Source: Roseobacter ponti (lineage in GTDB: Bacteria > Pseudomonadota > Alphaproteobacteria > Rhodobacterales > Rhodobacteraceae). From it: 64,000 bases of DNA. Under the pieces are notes generated by a model that saw only the letters and a program-made list of their open reading frames with translations, searched no databases and was not told the origin of the DNA. Where the stretch lies: the NCBI RefSeq assembly GCF_012932215.1, contig NZ_CP048788.1, positions 682,001-746,000 on the forward strand, read 5' to 3'. The position numbers and the translations under genes are program-made. Of this stretch, positions 18,350 through 27,600 are shown piece by piece (the stretch's first letter is position 1; each line of letters opens with the position of its first letter).

Positions 18350-18912
18350 CATCAGTTCTTTACGAGCGAACGTACCGATGCCCGCCACGATATCTTTCGC
18401 CATCATATTTTCCGCCAGTGTGCGCGGCACGTTGCGTGACAAAGCGACCATCGGGGTCGAGCAGAAGAGCCCGATGTTGGCCCCGGAAGTTGCGAATGCC
18501 GCATCATCGGCGGCCACGGCCAGATCACAGGAGGCTACAAGCTGACAGCCCGCCACAGTGGCGATGTCGCAACCTCGGCAATCACCGGCTGCGGCAGGCG
18601 CACAACGCGCAGCATCATCGCCGGCCATTTAGCGAAGAGGTCCTGAAAATACCGGAACACCCCGTCGTCGTCAGCACGGTGTGCGGTGATTTCCTTGAGG
18701 TTGTGGCCGGCGCAGAAGTGGCCGCGGCTGCTGCGCAGAAGGACCACTTTGACGCTGCAATCGGCGGCAATCGCGTCCGGCTTTGAAGAGAATGCGGCCG
18801 GCATCGCCTCTGACAGGGCGTTGATGAATCCGGGTGAATTCAGGGTCAGGACAGCGATGCCGTTACGATCAGAACGCAGGATAAGGGTGTCGTTTTGCGA
18901 TGTACCGTCCAT
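18350..18912 (-). pseudogene. Frameshifted, internally deleted enoyl-CoA hydratase/isomerase
   Basis: The 5' part (from 18912) encodes a crotonase N terminus with VVLLRSSRGHFCAGHNLKE, including the oxyanion-hole region, up to [11 protein letters not shown]. The frame then shifts at about 18570, and the matching continuation, [20 protein letters not shown] and [13 protein letters not shown], is in another frame. After that the sequence jumps to what looks like the crotonase C terminus ([19 protein letters not shown]), so about 100 residues are missing. Two independent lesions make this a pseudogene. It is the 5' end of a three-part decayed gene cluster. Confidence 0.75.
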
Positions 18913-18965
18913 GATTAACGCCAGCGTGCCCCCGGCCTTTTCCCGGCGGCGAAAGGCCGGCCGGT

Positions 18966-19430
18966 TCAGATCTGAAGGTCAAGGCGCGGTTTCCAGAAAG
19001 GCCGGAAGAGCTCAATCTTGGGGCAGCGGTTCATCACCACTTTGAGACCGGCGTCTTCGGCCATTTTCGCGGCGGCATCGTCATAGACATCAATCTGCCC
19101 CCAGAGCACTTTGGCACCGATGGCAATCGCCTGTTCGGCAATGGCGTAAAACTCTTCTTTCGGGCGGAACACCTCGACCATATCAACAGGCCGGTTGATT
19201 TCTTGGAGCGAGTGATACACCGGTATGCCCCGGATCTCAGTCAGCTTCGGGTTCGGATTCACCGGGATCATATCATACCCCGTTTCATGCAGCACGCGCA
19301 GGACCCCGTAGCTGAATTTGGTCTTGTCTGCGCTGGCCCCGACCATCGCGATGGTTTTCACGGACTTCAGAATGTCCGCGAGGTACTTCGGGTCATAATC
19401 ACACCGTTCGTCCAGTGCGGTCGCTGGCAT
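18966..19430 (-). CDS. CoA-binding domain protein (YccU-like)
   Basis: A 154-residue protein consisting of one CoA-binding Rossmann domain like the N terminus of succinyl-CoA synthetase alpha: TIAMVGASADKTKFSYGVLR, GYDMIPVNPN, VDMVEVFRP and KVLWGQIDVYDDAAAKMAEDAG, ending with MNRCPKIE. The YccU group binds CoA or acyl-CoA but has no established reaction. It lies three bases downstream of the ferredoxin gene, as third gene of the methanethiol oxidase operon, and just upstream of remnants of CoA-dependent enzymes, which fits a former acyl-CoA pathway. Confidence 0.82.
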   Translation of the reverse strand: MPATALDERCDYDPKYLADILKSVKTIAMVGASADKTKFSYGVLRVLHETGYDMIPVNPNPKLTEIRGIPVYHSLQEINRPVDMVEVFRPKEEFYAIAEQAIAIGAKVLWGQIDVYDDAAAKMAEDAGLKVVMNRCPKIELFRPFWKPRLDLQI

Positions 19431-19433
19431 GGT

Positions 19434-19847
19434 TCAGGTCTCCTTATTCTGCCTCTGGCCCACCGCTTCGCGGCCTGAGGGCGCGGGCGCGGCGATCCCG
19501 GCCTTGAGCTCATGCGGCTCAAGCGGGTCGAGGAAGGGGTTGCGGTAGAGCTTGTCGTGGCTTTCGACGCCGATCTCCAGGGTGCAGTCGGTAACGGCAC
19601 GCGCAACGCAGAGCAGGACGTAACCGTTGTTGATCTGGCGGTTGTTCAGCGCCACCTGGCGGCGCTGATCCACCTCACCTGCCGTCAGCAGCGCGGCACA
19701 GGTGATGCAGCCGCCGTATTTGCAGCCATAGGGCAGATCGACGCCCTGTTCACGCAGCGTCTCAAGCAGCGGGCGGCGGGCCTCGACCTTGTAAGTCGCT
19801 CCTGCGCGATTGGCGATTGTGATGGTGCGCGTCCCGCTCACAACCAT
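19434..19847 (-). CDS. Plant-type 2Fe-2S ferredoxin
   Basis: A ferredoxin-fold domain of about 95 residues with the cluster ligands in YGCKYGGCITCAA (C-x4-C-x2-C) and the fourth cysteine in YVLLCVARAV, followed by a C-terminal extension of about 40 residues rich in Pro and Ala. It is a one-electron carrier in the cytoplasm. The ATG at 19847 overlaps the 3' end of the methanethiol oxidase-like gene by ten bases, so the two are coupled. It may serve an oxygenase or reductase of sulfur or acyl metabolism; the partner is not evident in the window. Confidence 0.83.
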   Translation of the reverse strand: MVVSGTRTITIANRAGATYKVEARRPLLETLREQGVDLPYGCKYGGCITCAALLTAGEVDQRRQVALNNRQINNGYVLLCVARAVTDCTLEIGVESHDKLYRNPFLDPLEPHELKAGIAAPAPSGREAVGQRQNKET

Positions 19848-21193
19848 ATATCGCTCGTACAATCGCCACCGGGATAGCGGGTTTCGTGGCAGCGGCTGGG
19901 CCCGTTCGGCTCCTTGCCGAAATTGACGATGAAATCCTCATTGATCTTCATCCCGCCGTTTTCGACATCGCAGTCGATCATCACCATGACACCGCCCTGT
20001 GTGCGGATCTCGGGATAGAACTGGTTGTCCCACGTACTGAACAGGGACGTGGTGACATAGAGCCGCCTGCCATCGAGCGACAGCTGATACATCTGGGGCC
20101 CGCCCGCGACCTTTACGCCGTTGACCTCGGGCGCGCGGCCCAGCAGCCCGCCCATCCACACCTGTCCGGTCAGAACCGGATTGTGCGGGTCGGTGATGTC
20201 ATACTGGCGCATGTCGCCATGCAGCCAGTTGTTGAGATAGAGATATCTGTCGTCCATCGACACAAGAATGGCGCTCATCACGCCCGGCACAGGGATCGGC
20301 CATTCGGGGTGGGGCTCATTTTCGATGTCGATGATCTTTTCCCACTCCCACCTGCCCGCATCAGACTTCCAGAAATGGATCACGTTGGCCGACAGGGCGG
20401 CACCGCAAAAGCCGTGACTGCTGTCGGGATTATGGTGGAACTTGACCTCCAGCGGGATCAGCCCGTCCTCGCCCAGATAAAGGGTCTCGACCGGCCTGCG
20501 CGCCTCGAAATCCCAGATGTGCAGGCGGCGGCCATATTTCAGGTGACCGACTTCTTCGAGGTCAAAACCGGGCATGAAGGTATTGGGTGCGGCCCATTCC
20601 GAGGACACCATGACGTTGTGCCGCGGCTGATACCAGAAATCATAGCTGAAGGGGATGTCGCCCATGGTCTTTTCCCAGCGACCGACAATCTCGAAATCCT
20701 TATTGAGATGCAGGTAGCCGCCGGGTGCCTCACCCTTTGCGTCACCGAGGAAAGAGATGATGATCTCGGATCCGAGGCAATGCACGGTGTGCGGGCCGCT
20801 GAGGTTCGTCTTTGATCTGATCTCCGCGCCGTCGATCACTTTGTGCAGGCGCGGCGCGCGCGGATCGGTCGCCGTGTCGATCACATGAATGTTGTTGGAC
20901 CGCACACCGGGCACCAGCAGATATTTGCGGCTCATGCCGGCGTCGTCATGACAGGACGAACAGGCATTCCAGCCCATGTGGTGCAGCTCGTCTCCGATCC
21001 CGGGCATCTCAAGGCGATGGATCACCTGGCTGTAGGTGGGGCTGTCCGGATCCGCATCCACTGTTGCGAGATAGTCCGGTTTCTGAATCCCCGTGCCTGT
21101 GTAAATGGCGATTGTGTAGAGCAGTTTTTCGCGTGGGGCTTTGATGGCCTCTGCAGGGCTGGCATAGCCCGGGCCGCAGCATGCACCGTCCAT
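19838..21193 (-). CDS. mtoX: SBP56-family selenium-binding protein / methanethiol oxidase
   Basis: The 451-residue protein matches the selenium-binding protein 56 family over its whole length: LLYTIAIYTGTGIQKPDYLA, HHMGWNACSSCHDD with the CxxC, SGPHTVHCLG, EVKFHHNPDSSHGFCGAALS and MYQLSLDGRRLYVTTSLFS. Bacterial members (MtoX) oxidise methanethiol to formaldehyde, hydrogen sulfide and hydrogen peroxide. No signal peptide is visible, whereas some characterised MtoX proteins are exported. The start has a strong GGGAGGA. It leads an operon with a ferredoxin and a CoA-binding protein and is divergent from an IclR regulator. The enzyme name is by family; the symbol is a best guess. Confidence 0.82.
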   Translation of the reverse strand: MDGACCGPGYASPAEAIKAPREKLLYTIAIYTGTGIQKPDYLATVDADPDSPTYSQVIHRLEMPGIGDELHHMGWNACSSCHDDAGMSRKYLLVPGVRSNNIHVIDTATDPRAPRLHKVIDGAEIRSKTNLSGPHTVHCLGSEIIISFLGDAKGEAPGGYLHLNKDFEIVGRWEKTMGDIPFSYDFWYQPRHNVMVSSEWAAPNTFMPGFDLEEVGHLKYGRRLHIWDFEARRPVETLYLGEDGLIPLEVKFHHNPDSSHGFCGAALSANVIHFWKSDAGRWEWEKIIDIENEPHPEWPIPVPGVMSAILVSMDDRYLYLNNWLHGDMRQYDITDPHNPVLTGQVWMGGLLGRAPEVNGVKVAGGPQMYQLSLDGRRLYVTTSLFSTWDNQFYPEIRTQGGVMVMIDCDVENGGMKINEDFIVNFGKEPNGPSRCHETRYPGGDCTSDIWL

Positions 21194-21225
21194 AATTGCG
21201 TTCCTCCCTTGCGATCACATGTTAT

Positions 21226-21252
21226 TTCTCGTAATTCGAGAACAAGATTCTC
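21226..21252. promoter_or_regulatory. Palindromic operator between methanethiol oxidase and IclR genes
   Basis: A perfect inverted repeat TTCTCGTAATTCGAGAA spans 21226-21242, and its right arm forms a second perfect inverted repeat, GAGAA-N5-TTCTC, ending at 21252. Three alternating half-sites thus sit in the 74-base gap between two divergent starts, 33 bases from the oxidase ATG and 16 from the IclR ATG. IclR-family proteins bind such short inverted repeats, so it is the likely operator for both genes. Confidence 0.6.
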
Positions 21253-21267
21253 ACAAGGTAAAAATTT

Positions 21268-22035
21268 ATGCACCTCGAACGGCTCACCTGCATTCTTGAA
21301 ATTGTAGGACAGAAGGGAGAGGCGACGGTGGCCGAGATCTGTACCCATTCTGACCTGCCAAAGCCTTCGGCCTACAGGCTTGTGCAGGACCTGGTGAGCG
21401 CTGGCCTTGTGGAACCCGTCGGGCGCGGCCGGTTTACGATCGGCACGCGGCTGAAGGCGATCACGAACAGCGATCATTCTGACCGCGCGCTGCTGGAGCT
21501 GATCAGACCAACTCTGAAGCAGGCCGCGACCGGTGTGGGTGCAGCATTCTTTTTGTCGCGGCTGCGTGGAAAATCCGTCGAAATCGTTCATGTGGAGACG
21601 CCGGACACGGGTGTGTCCTATCTCCATCCCGGTCTCGGCCGGCGCCCGCTGCACGCCTGCTCCTGTTCGAAGGCCGTTGCCGCCTTTTCGCCGGACCTGT
21701 TCGTGACCGGCGAAATGGAAGGTCATTTGCGCGCCTATACGGAATTTACGCTGACAGATGTGCAGGACCTCGAAGCCGAGTTCAAAGTGATCCGCCAGCG
21801 CGGTTTTGCAGAATGCGTGGAAGAGATCGAGCGCGGCATGTGTTCGGTCGCGGCCCCGCTTGCGCCGGACGGGCCGGGGGCCATGATGTCCATCGGGGCG
21901 ACAGGCTCCGTGCGGGTCTTCACGCCTGCGTTCCGCGCGGATCTCGGATCCCGGATTGTACAGATCGCCCGGGAGATTTCCGTAAGCCTGGGCTGGGAAA
22001 CCGTTCAGGATGCCAGAGTTAATGACGCGTCCTGA
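21268..22035 (+). CDS. IclR-family transcriptional regulator
   Basis: A 255-residue regulator with the N-terminal winged helix at about residues 4-65 (LTCILEIVGQKGEATVAEIC, then PKPSAYRLVQDLVSAGLVE) and the C-terminal IclR effector domain (HACSCSKAVAAF, GFAECVEEIERGMCSVAAPL). IclR proteins sense small organic acids or aromatics and often control the adjacent operon. The divergent methanethiol oxidase operon and the inverted repeats between the two starts make that operon the likely target, together with self-control. The ligand is unknown. No gene is seen in 22036-22253. Confidence 0.86.
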   Translation: MHLERLTCILEIVGQKGEATVAEICTHSDLPKPSAYRLVQDLVSAGLVEPVGRGRFTIGTRLKAITNSDHSDRALLELIRPTLKQAATGVGAAFFLSRLRGKSVEIVHVETPDTGVSYLHPGLGRRPLHACSCSKAVAAFSPDLFVTGEMEGHLRAYTEFTLTDVQDLEAEFKVIRQRGFAECVEEIERGMCSVAAPLAPDGPGAMMSIGATGSVRVFTPAFRADLGSRIVQIAREISVSLGWETVQDARVNDAS

Positions 22036-22253
22036 CGTTCACCCCTCACGCAGGTCTCAGGCTCAAAGCGCGTGCCATGATGAACGGAACAGACCCGTTC
22101 CGGGCACTCGCTCCGTGGGAATAAGTGTCTCAGATGCAGACCGAAGAGGCCGGTTACGGGTGCCGCCAACCTGATTTCTGTGGCCTGTGTAAATCACCAT
22201 CCCGGCTGCTGTGATGTTTCGGCCGCGTGACGGAACCGTGGTATTGCAGAAGA

Positions 22254-23261
22254 TCAGAGTTCGGCTCTCGCGACCGGCAGTATTGTTCCCTCGATCAGCT
22301 CCATCAGGTCACCGAAATACCCGCCGCTCCGCGCCGGGCGCGTCGGATCTGAGGTGATGGCAATCGTCAGCGCTAGCTGCGGAACCACACAGATGATCTG
22401 TCCGCCATACCCGCGTGCCAGCGCGTAGTCGTTCCCGCCTGAGGCCCCCAGAAACCAGCCGTATCCGTAACGCAGGCCGGACCATGGCGAACGCGTGACG
22501 GGTTGAAAGGAAGCATCAACCCAACCGGGGCTCAGCACCTGTGTGCCCTCCCATAATCCGTTGCGGCGGTACATCTCGCCAAACCGCACCATGGCTGGCA
22601 GGCTCATCGACATCTCGTTGCCACCGAGATAGCGGCCCTGAGGATCGCGGGTCCATGCGGGGATATCAATGCCCAGCGGTTCGGCGATCCGCTGGCGGGC
22701 AAGGGTCAGCAGGCTCTTGTCTGATACTTCCGACAATACGGCACCAAGCACATGAAAAGACCCTGTCGAATAAAGCATGCGACTGCCCGGCTGCGCGACA
22801 AAGGGGCGTGACAGCGCATTGCTGACCCAGTTGGCGCTGCTGACCCAGCCGCCGTAATTTGCACCCGATGTCCGTTCGAGACCGGCCTGCATCGTTACAA
22901 GGTCTTCAACAGTAAGCTCCGCAACGCGCGGGTCGGCGCCGCCTGGGATCAGCCCCAGCGCAAGTTCAGCCAGCGTGGCCTGAGGTGACGGGATTTCTCC
23001 ACGATCAACTGCGGCTCCGGTCAGCGCCGCCACGATCGTTTTCGAGACTGATTTGACGGGGACAGAGCGCCCCATCGGCGGACCCCGGAAGACCTCTGAC
23101 ACAACCGGCGCGCCATGCTGATGAACGAGCACTGCGTGGCATTGCTCAAGCGCACCCGCTTTGCCGGCGACCGTATCCCAGCCTGACGCCTGCGCACGCA
23201 GCGGGGCGGGTATGAGCGCGGCTGCGCCCGCGATGACGGAACGACGGCTGATCTGGCGCAC
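22254..23261 (-). CDS. Beta-lactamase-fold serine hydrolase, Tat-exported
   Basis: The 335-residue product has a class C beta-lactamase/esterase fold: the nucleophile motif SVSK (SxxK), the Tyr motif in LYSTGSFHVLG, and RGYGGQ near the C terminus in place of KTG. I choose the GTG at 23261 because GGGGGAG lies six bases upstream and the protein then begins with a twin-arginine-type signal (SRRSVIAGAAALIPAPLRAQ); the frame is open to 23396 but the added residues do not look like protein. Such exported hydrolases act on peptides or esters. No operon partner. Confidence 0.78.
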   Translation of the reverse strand: MRQISRRSVIAGAAALIPAPLRAQASGWDTVAGKAGALEQCHAVLVHQHGAPVVSEVFRGPPMGRSVPVKSVSKTIVAALTGAAVDRGEIPSPQATLAELALGLIPGGADPRVAELTVEDLVTMQAGLERTSGANYGGWVSSANWVSNALSRPFVAQPGSRMLYSTGSFHVLGAVLSEVSDKSLLTLARQRIAEPLGIDIPAWTRDPQGRYLGGNEMSMSLPAMVRFGEMYRRNGLWEGTQVLSPGWVDASFQPVTRSPWSGLRYGYGWFLGASGGNDYALARGYGGQIICVVPQLALTIAITSDPTRPARSGGYFGDLMELIEGTILPVARAEL

Positions 23262-23509
23262 TGGTATCTCCCCCTGAACCGGCCAGAAGGTAGTGCAGAC
23301 CGCGCAGGTGGCAATTGGCATCAGGACGGTACGTTGCCGCAAAATTGCGCTCCCGGACAGAATGCCATGCCTTTCACTGCAATTGTGTCGCGACATTTGC
23401 CCGAATTGGGGTGATACTGACCGAACAGCGGCACAGGCCTGCGTGACCTTTGGTGTGTTGACGCTACCTTCAGATCTTCGGTCATATTTTCATACGGGTG
23501 GTGACACAA

Positions 23510-24613
23510 ATGATGTCTTTCCTGAAACAGCTGGTGATCTGCGCTTGTCTGATTGCAGCCGTTGCATCCTTCTGGCATTTCCGGAACGGTTTGTTTTACC
23601 TGGGTGGTATGTCGTCAGCGGACACCCCGGCGGGACAGCAGCGGCAGGGGCGGACAGAAGGCACGCCGGTGATCGTTGCCTTCACAGAAATCATTCAGGA
23701 TGATCGCACATTGTCGGCTATCGGCACGGGTTTTGCCCTGCGTGCCATTACGCTGCGCGCACCGGCCAGTGGCGAAATCATTCAGTTCAACATCGAGGCC
23801 GGGCGCAGGTTTGCCGAAGGCGACACGCTGATGCAGCTTGAGGACGCGGATGAACGCTTTGCCGTGGCCCTCGCCGAAGCTCGTTTTTCCCGCGCCAGAG
23901 ATGAGCGCGACAGATATCTGCGCCTGCAGGACAGCGGGGTTGCAACGAATGTGCGGCTCGAACAGGTGCAGACCGATTTTCAGGTTGCCGGAATAGAACT
24001 GGACCGCGCCCGGGATGATCTCGACAACAGAGTGTTGCGCGCGCCCTTTGATGGCATCGCGGGTCTGGCCTCGGTTGAGGTCGGGGACAGGATCACCGTG
24101 GATGACCCGATTGCCAGTTTTGATGACCGAAGTCGCATCCTGCTGGAATTCGATCTGCCCGAGGCGCTTCTGGGTCGGGTGTCGATCGGGCTTGGCGTGT
24201 CGGCGACCACACCCTCGGTGCCGGACCGCAGTTTTGGCGGCAGGATCAGTTCCATTGACAGCCGTGTGGATGCCGCGACCCGGACCAACCGTGTTCGGGC
24301 AACGATTGATAATTCCGCCGATCTGCTGCGCTCCGGCGCATCCTTTGCGCTGATGCTCAATCTGCCGGGCGACAGCTTCCCTGCGGTGCCCGAACTGGCG
24401 CTGCAGTTCTCAGAGGGAGCATTGCATGTCTGGCGTGTGACGGATGGTGCAGCCGAAAGGGTAGGGGTTCGCCTTGTCCGGCGTCGCGCGGGGCTGGTGA
24501 TTGTCGACGGACCGCTGAGCGCAGGCGATCCTGTTGTCGTTGAGGGTACGCAAAGGCTGCGCGGCGGGAGTGCGGTTCAGGTGCTGAATGATGACGAGGA
24601 ACCGAGCTCATGA
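23510..24613 (+). CDS. RND efflux periplasmic adaptor (membrane fusion protein)
   Basis: A 367-residue adaptor with an N-terminal membrane anchor (LVICACLIAAVASFW), a biotinyl-lipoyl-like half (TLRAPASGEIIQFNIEAGRR), a short coiled-coil hairpin (about residues 110-150), the second lipoyl half (VLRAPFDGIAGLASVEVGDR) and beta-barrel and membrane-proximal domains. It links an inner membrane RND pump to an outer membrane channel, none of which is in the window. Its stop overlaps the pump gene by four bases. In-frame starts are GTG at 23498 and ATG at 23510 or 23513. Confidence 0.87.
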   Translation: MMSFLKQLVICACLIAAVASFWHFRNGLFYLGGMSSADTPAGQQRQGRTEGTPVIVAFTEIIQDDRTLSAIGTGFALRAITLRAPASGEIIQFNIEAGRRFAEGDTLMQLEDADERFAVALAEARFSRARDERDRYLRLQDSGVATNVRLEQVQTDFQVAGIELDRARDDLDNRVLRAPFDGIAGLASVEVGDRITVDDPIASFDDRSRILLEFDLPEALLGRVSIGLGVSATTPSVPDRSFGGRISSIDSRVDAATRTNRVRATIDNSADLLRSGASFALMLNLPGDSFPAVPELALQFSEGALHVWRVTDGAAERVGVRLVRRRAGLVIVDGPLSAGDPVVVEGTQRLRGGSAVQVLNDDEEPSS

Positions 24614-27600
24614 AGTTCGCAGGCAGGGGGATCAGTGATCTCAGCGTGCGCCGCCCGTATCTCGCGGCCGTTTTCAGCCTGCTGATTGTGCTTGCCGGGA
24701 TCGGCGCCCTGTGGGGCATTGAGGTCCGCGAACTGCCGGACGTGGACCGGCCGGTCGTCTCTGTCCGCGCAAACTATCCGGGCGCGTCGCCGACCACGGT
24801 GGATGCCGAAGTCGCTTCGCTGGTCGAGGGTGCTGTGGCGCGGGTTGCCGGGGTCAGATCGGTGCGTACCTCGTCTGAGGAAGGCAACTTTCGCATGCGT
24901 GTCGAGTTCAGCCCGGGACGGAATCTGGACAGTGCGTCGAACGATGTGCGCGAGGCCGTAGCACGGGTGGAAAACCGTCTGCCCGACGGGGTCGAAGATC
25001 TGTTCGTGGTGAAATCAGAACAGGATGCCAACCCGATTATCGACATCGCCGTCTGGAGCAATCGTCGCACCATAGACGATCTGACACGCCTTGTTGAAGA
25101 CGCGATTGCGACCGAATTCACGGCCCTTGACGGTGTGGCAGAGGTTGTTCTTTTCGGGGCCCGCGAAAGGGTTCTGCGGGTTGAGGTGCGGCCCGACAGG
25201 CTGGCCGCTTTCGGGATGTCGATCGGGGAGGTGGCCGATGTGCTGCGCGCCGCGCAATTCGACGTGCCCGTGGGCAGCTTCGGGTCGGGCGCACTGGAGG
25301 TGCTGGTGCGCGCGGATGCGACGGTCTCCAACCCTGAACGGATCGAGGATCTGGTTCTGCGCGACACTGTACGCCTGGGCGATGTGGCGACCGTGTTTTT
25401 CGGGCTGGCGACCGCCGACAGTGTCGCGCGCCTGGATGGCCGCATGATCGTGAGCCTCGGCATTGTGCGACAGGCGCAGTCGAATACGGTGCGCATCTCA
25501 AACCAGATGGCTGATGCGGTTGACCGGCTTCAGCTGCGGTTTCCCGATCTGGGGTTTCAGATCACCAATGACGACGCTGTGTTTATCAAAGGTTCCATTG
25601 TTGAGGTGATCAAGACACTGGCTCTCGCGCTTGTTATTGTTATTGCAGTGATGTGGGTGTTCTTCGGGCATCTGGCCGCCACACTCATTCCTGCCGTTAC
25701 AATCCCCGTGGCCCTGATCGGCTCCGTCGCGGGCATCTGGCTTCTGGGCTATTCGATCAATCTGATTACGCTGCTGGCAATGGTTCTGGCGACCGGCCTT
25801 GTCGTCGATGACGCCATCGTGGTGACCGAAAACATCCAGCGCCGCAGACAGGAAGGCATGGGGCCCAGAGCCGCCGCCGTTGTGGGCGCGGGGCAGGTCT
25901 TTTTCGCGGTGATCGCGACAACGGTGACGCTGATCGCAGTATTCGTTCCGATCTCCTTTCTGCCGGGAGAAGCGGGGCGGCTTTTTACCGAGTTCGGGTT
26001 CGTGCTGGCCTTTACCGTCATCATCTCTTCTTTCGTCGCCCTGACCATCTGCCCGATGCTTGCCTCGCTGGGAGACCCGCTGGGCAGGAGCGGCGGGGTG
26101 TTCGAACGTCCGGGGCGGTGGCTTGCACAGGGGTATGCGACGCTTGTGGGCCCGATGATCCGCGCACCACTGGTGACCATCGTGGCCGCGAGCCTTCTCG
26201 CGGGCGGCGCATTGCTGGTGTATGATGATCTGGGTGAGGAACTGGTGCCAGCGGAAGATCGCGGCAGGGTATCAGTCTGGATACAGGGGCCCGACGGGAC
26301 CAGCCTCGATTATACCGACGCTCAGGTCATTCAGGTTGAGCAAATTCTGCAACCCTATGTCGATGCGGGCGTGGCCGAAGCGTTGTATTCAATCACCGGA
26401 CGCTATGATCTCAACCGCGGGGCAATCAGCATGGGGCTGATCCCGTGGGAGGACCGGGATATCAGTCAGGCGGACATAGAAGCTGAGATCGGATCAAAAC
26501 TTGCCATGATCCCAGGCGCGCAAAGCCGGATCCGGGGCGGCAACAGTCTTGGTCTGCGCGGATCTTCCGGCGGCGGCCTCAGCGTGGCCCTCACCGGGCC
26601 GAATTATCCTGAAATCGCGGCCGCAGCGGATGCCTTTTCGCGGGATCTCGCAGAGGTTGAGGGGCTGTCGGGCGTGCGCATTCAGTATCAGGCCACGCAA
26701 CCGCAGCTGAGCATCGGCGTGGACCGTGCGCGTGCCTCGGACCTGCGCGTGCCGATGTCGACGCTGTCGGATACTCTGCGGGCGCTCGTCGATGAAGATG
26801 AAATCGCCGAGCTGACCATCAATGATCAGGCAGTGCCCGTGCTGCTGCAATCGGCGGCGGGTGCGGTGCGTGACCCGGTTGACCTGATGAGCCTTTATGT
26901 CCGTTCGGACGAGGATGAGCTGATCCCGCTCAACCAGATCGTGACCCTGGAAGAAAGAGGCGTCGCAGCCGAACTGGATCGCCACGCACAACGCCGCGCC
27001 ATCGAGATCGACACATCCGTTTCGCCGGACGTCAGCCTGCGCGATGTGATCGACGACGTCCGCGTGCTGTCACAGGAAAAACTGCCCGACGGGATCGGCC
27101 TGATCTTTCTTGGCGAAGCCGCGTCGCTGGATGAAACGTCATCTGCCCTGATGGCCACTTATATCATCGCATTACTTGTCGTCTTTCTGGTGTTGCTGGC
27201 GCAGTTTGAGAGCCTGACCAGCGCGATTGTCGTCATGCTGACCGTGCCCTTCGGTGTCTGTGCGGCGGTCTATGCGATGCTGCTGGCCGGGATCACGATC
27301 AACATCTACAGCCAGATCGGCGTTCTCGTCCTGATCGGTGTGATGGCCAAGAACGGCATCCTTCTGGTCGAATTCGCCAATCAGCTGCGTGACGCAGGCA
27401 GTTCTGTGGTGGAGGCGGCGCTGGAGGCCGCCCGGGTTCGGTTGCGCGCGATTTCCATGACGCTCATCTGCACCGTGATGTCCGGCCTGCCCCTGATCCT
27501 TGGCAGCGGACCGGGCGCCGAGGCGCGCGAAGCGATTGGCTGGGTTATCGTCGGAGGGCTGGGGCTTGCTGCGGTTTTCACGTTGTTCCTGACCCCGGCA

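Noticed and set aside
19886-20815. Plus-strand 309-residue frame opposite the methanethiol oxidase gene
   Set aside because: Long antisense frames are common in GC-rich genes; the minus strand shows full-length SBP56 identity.
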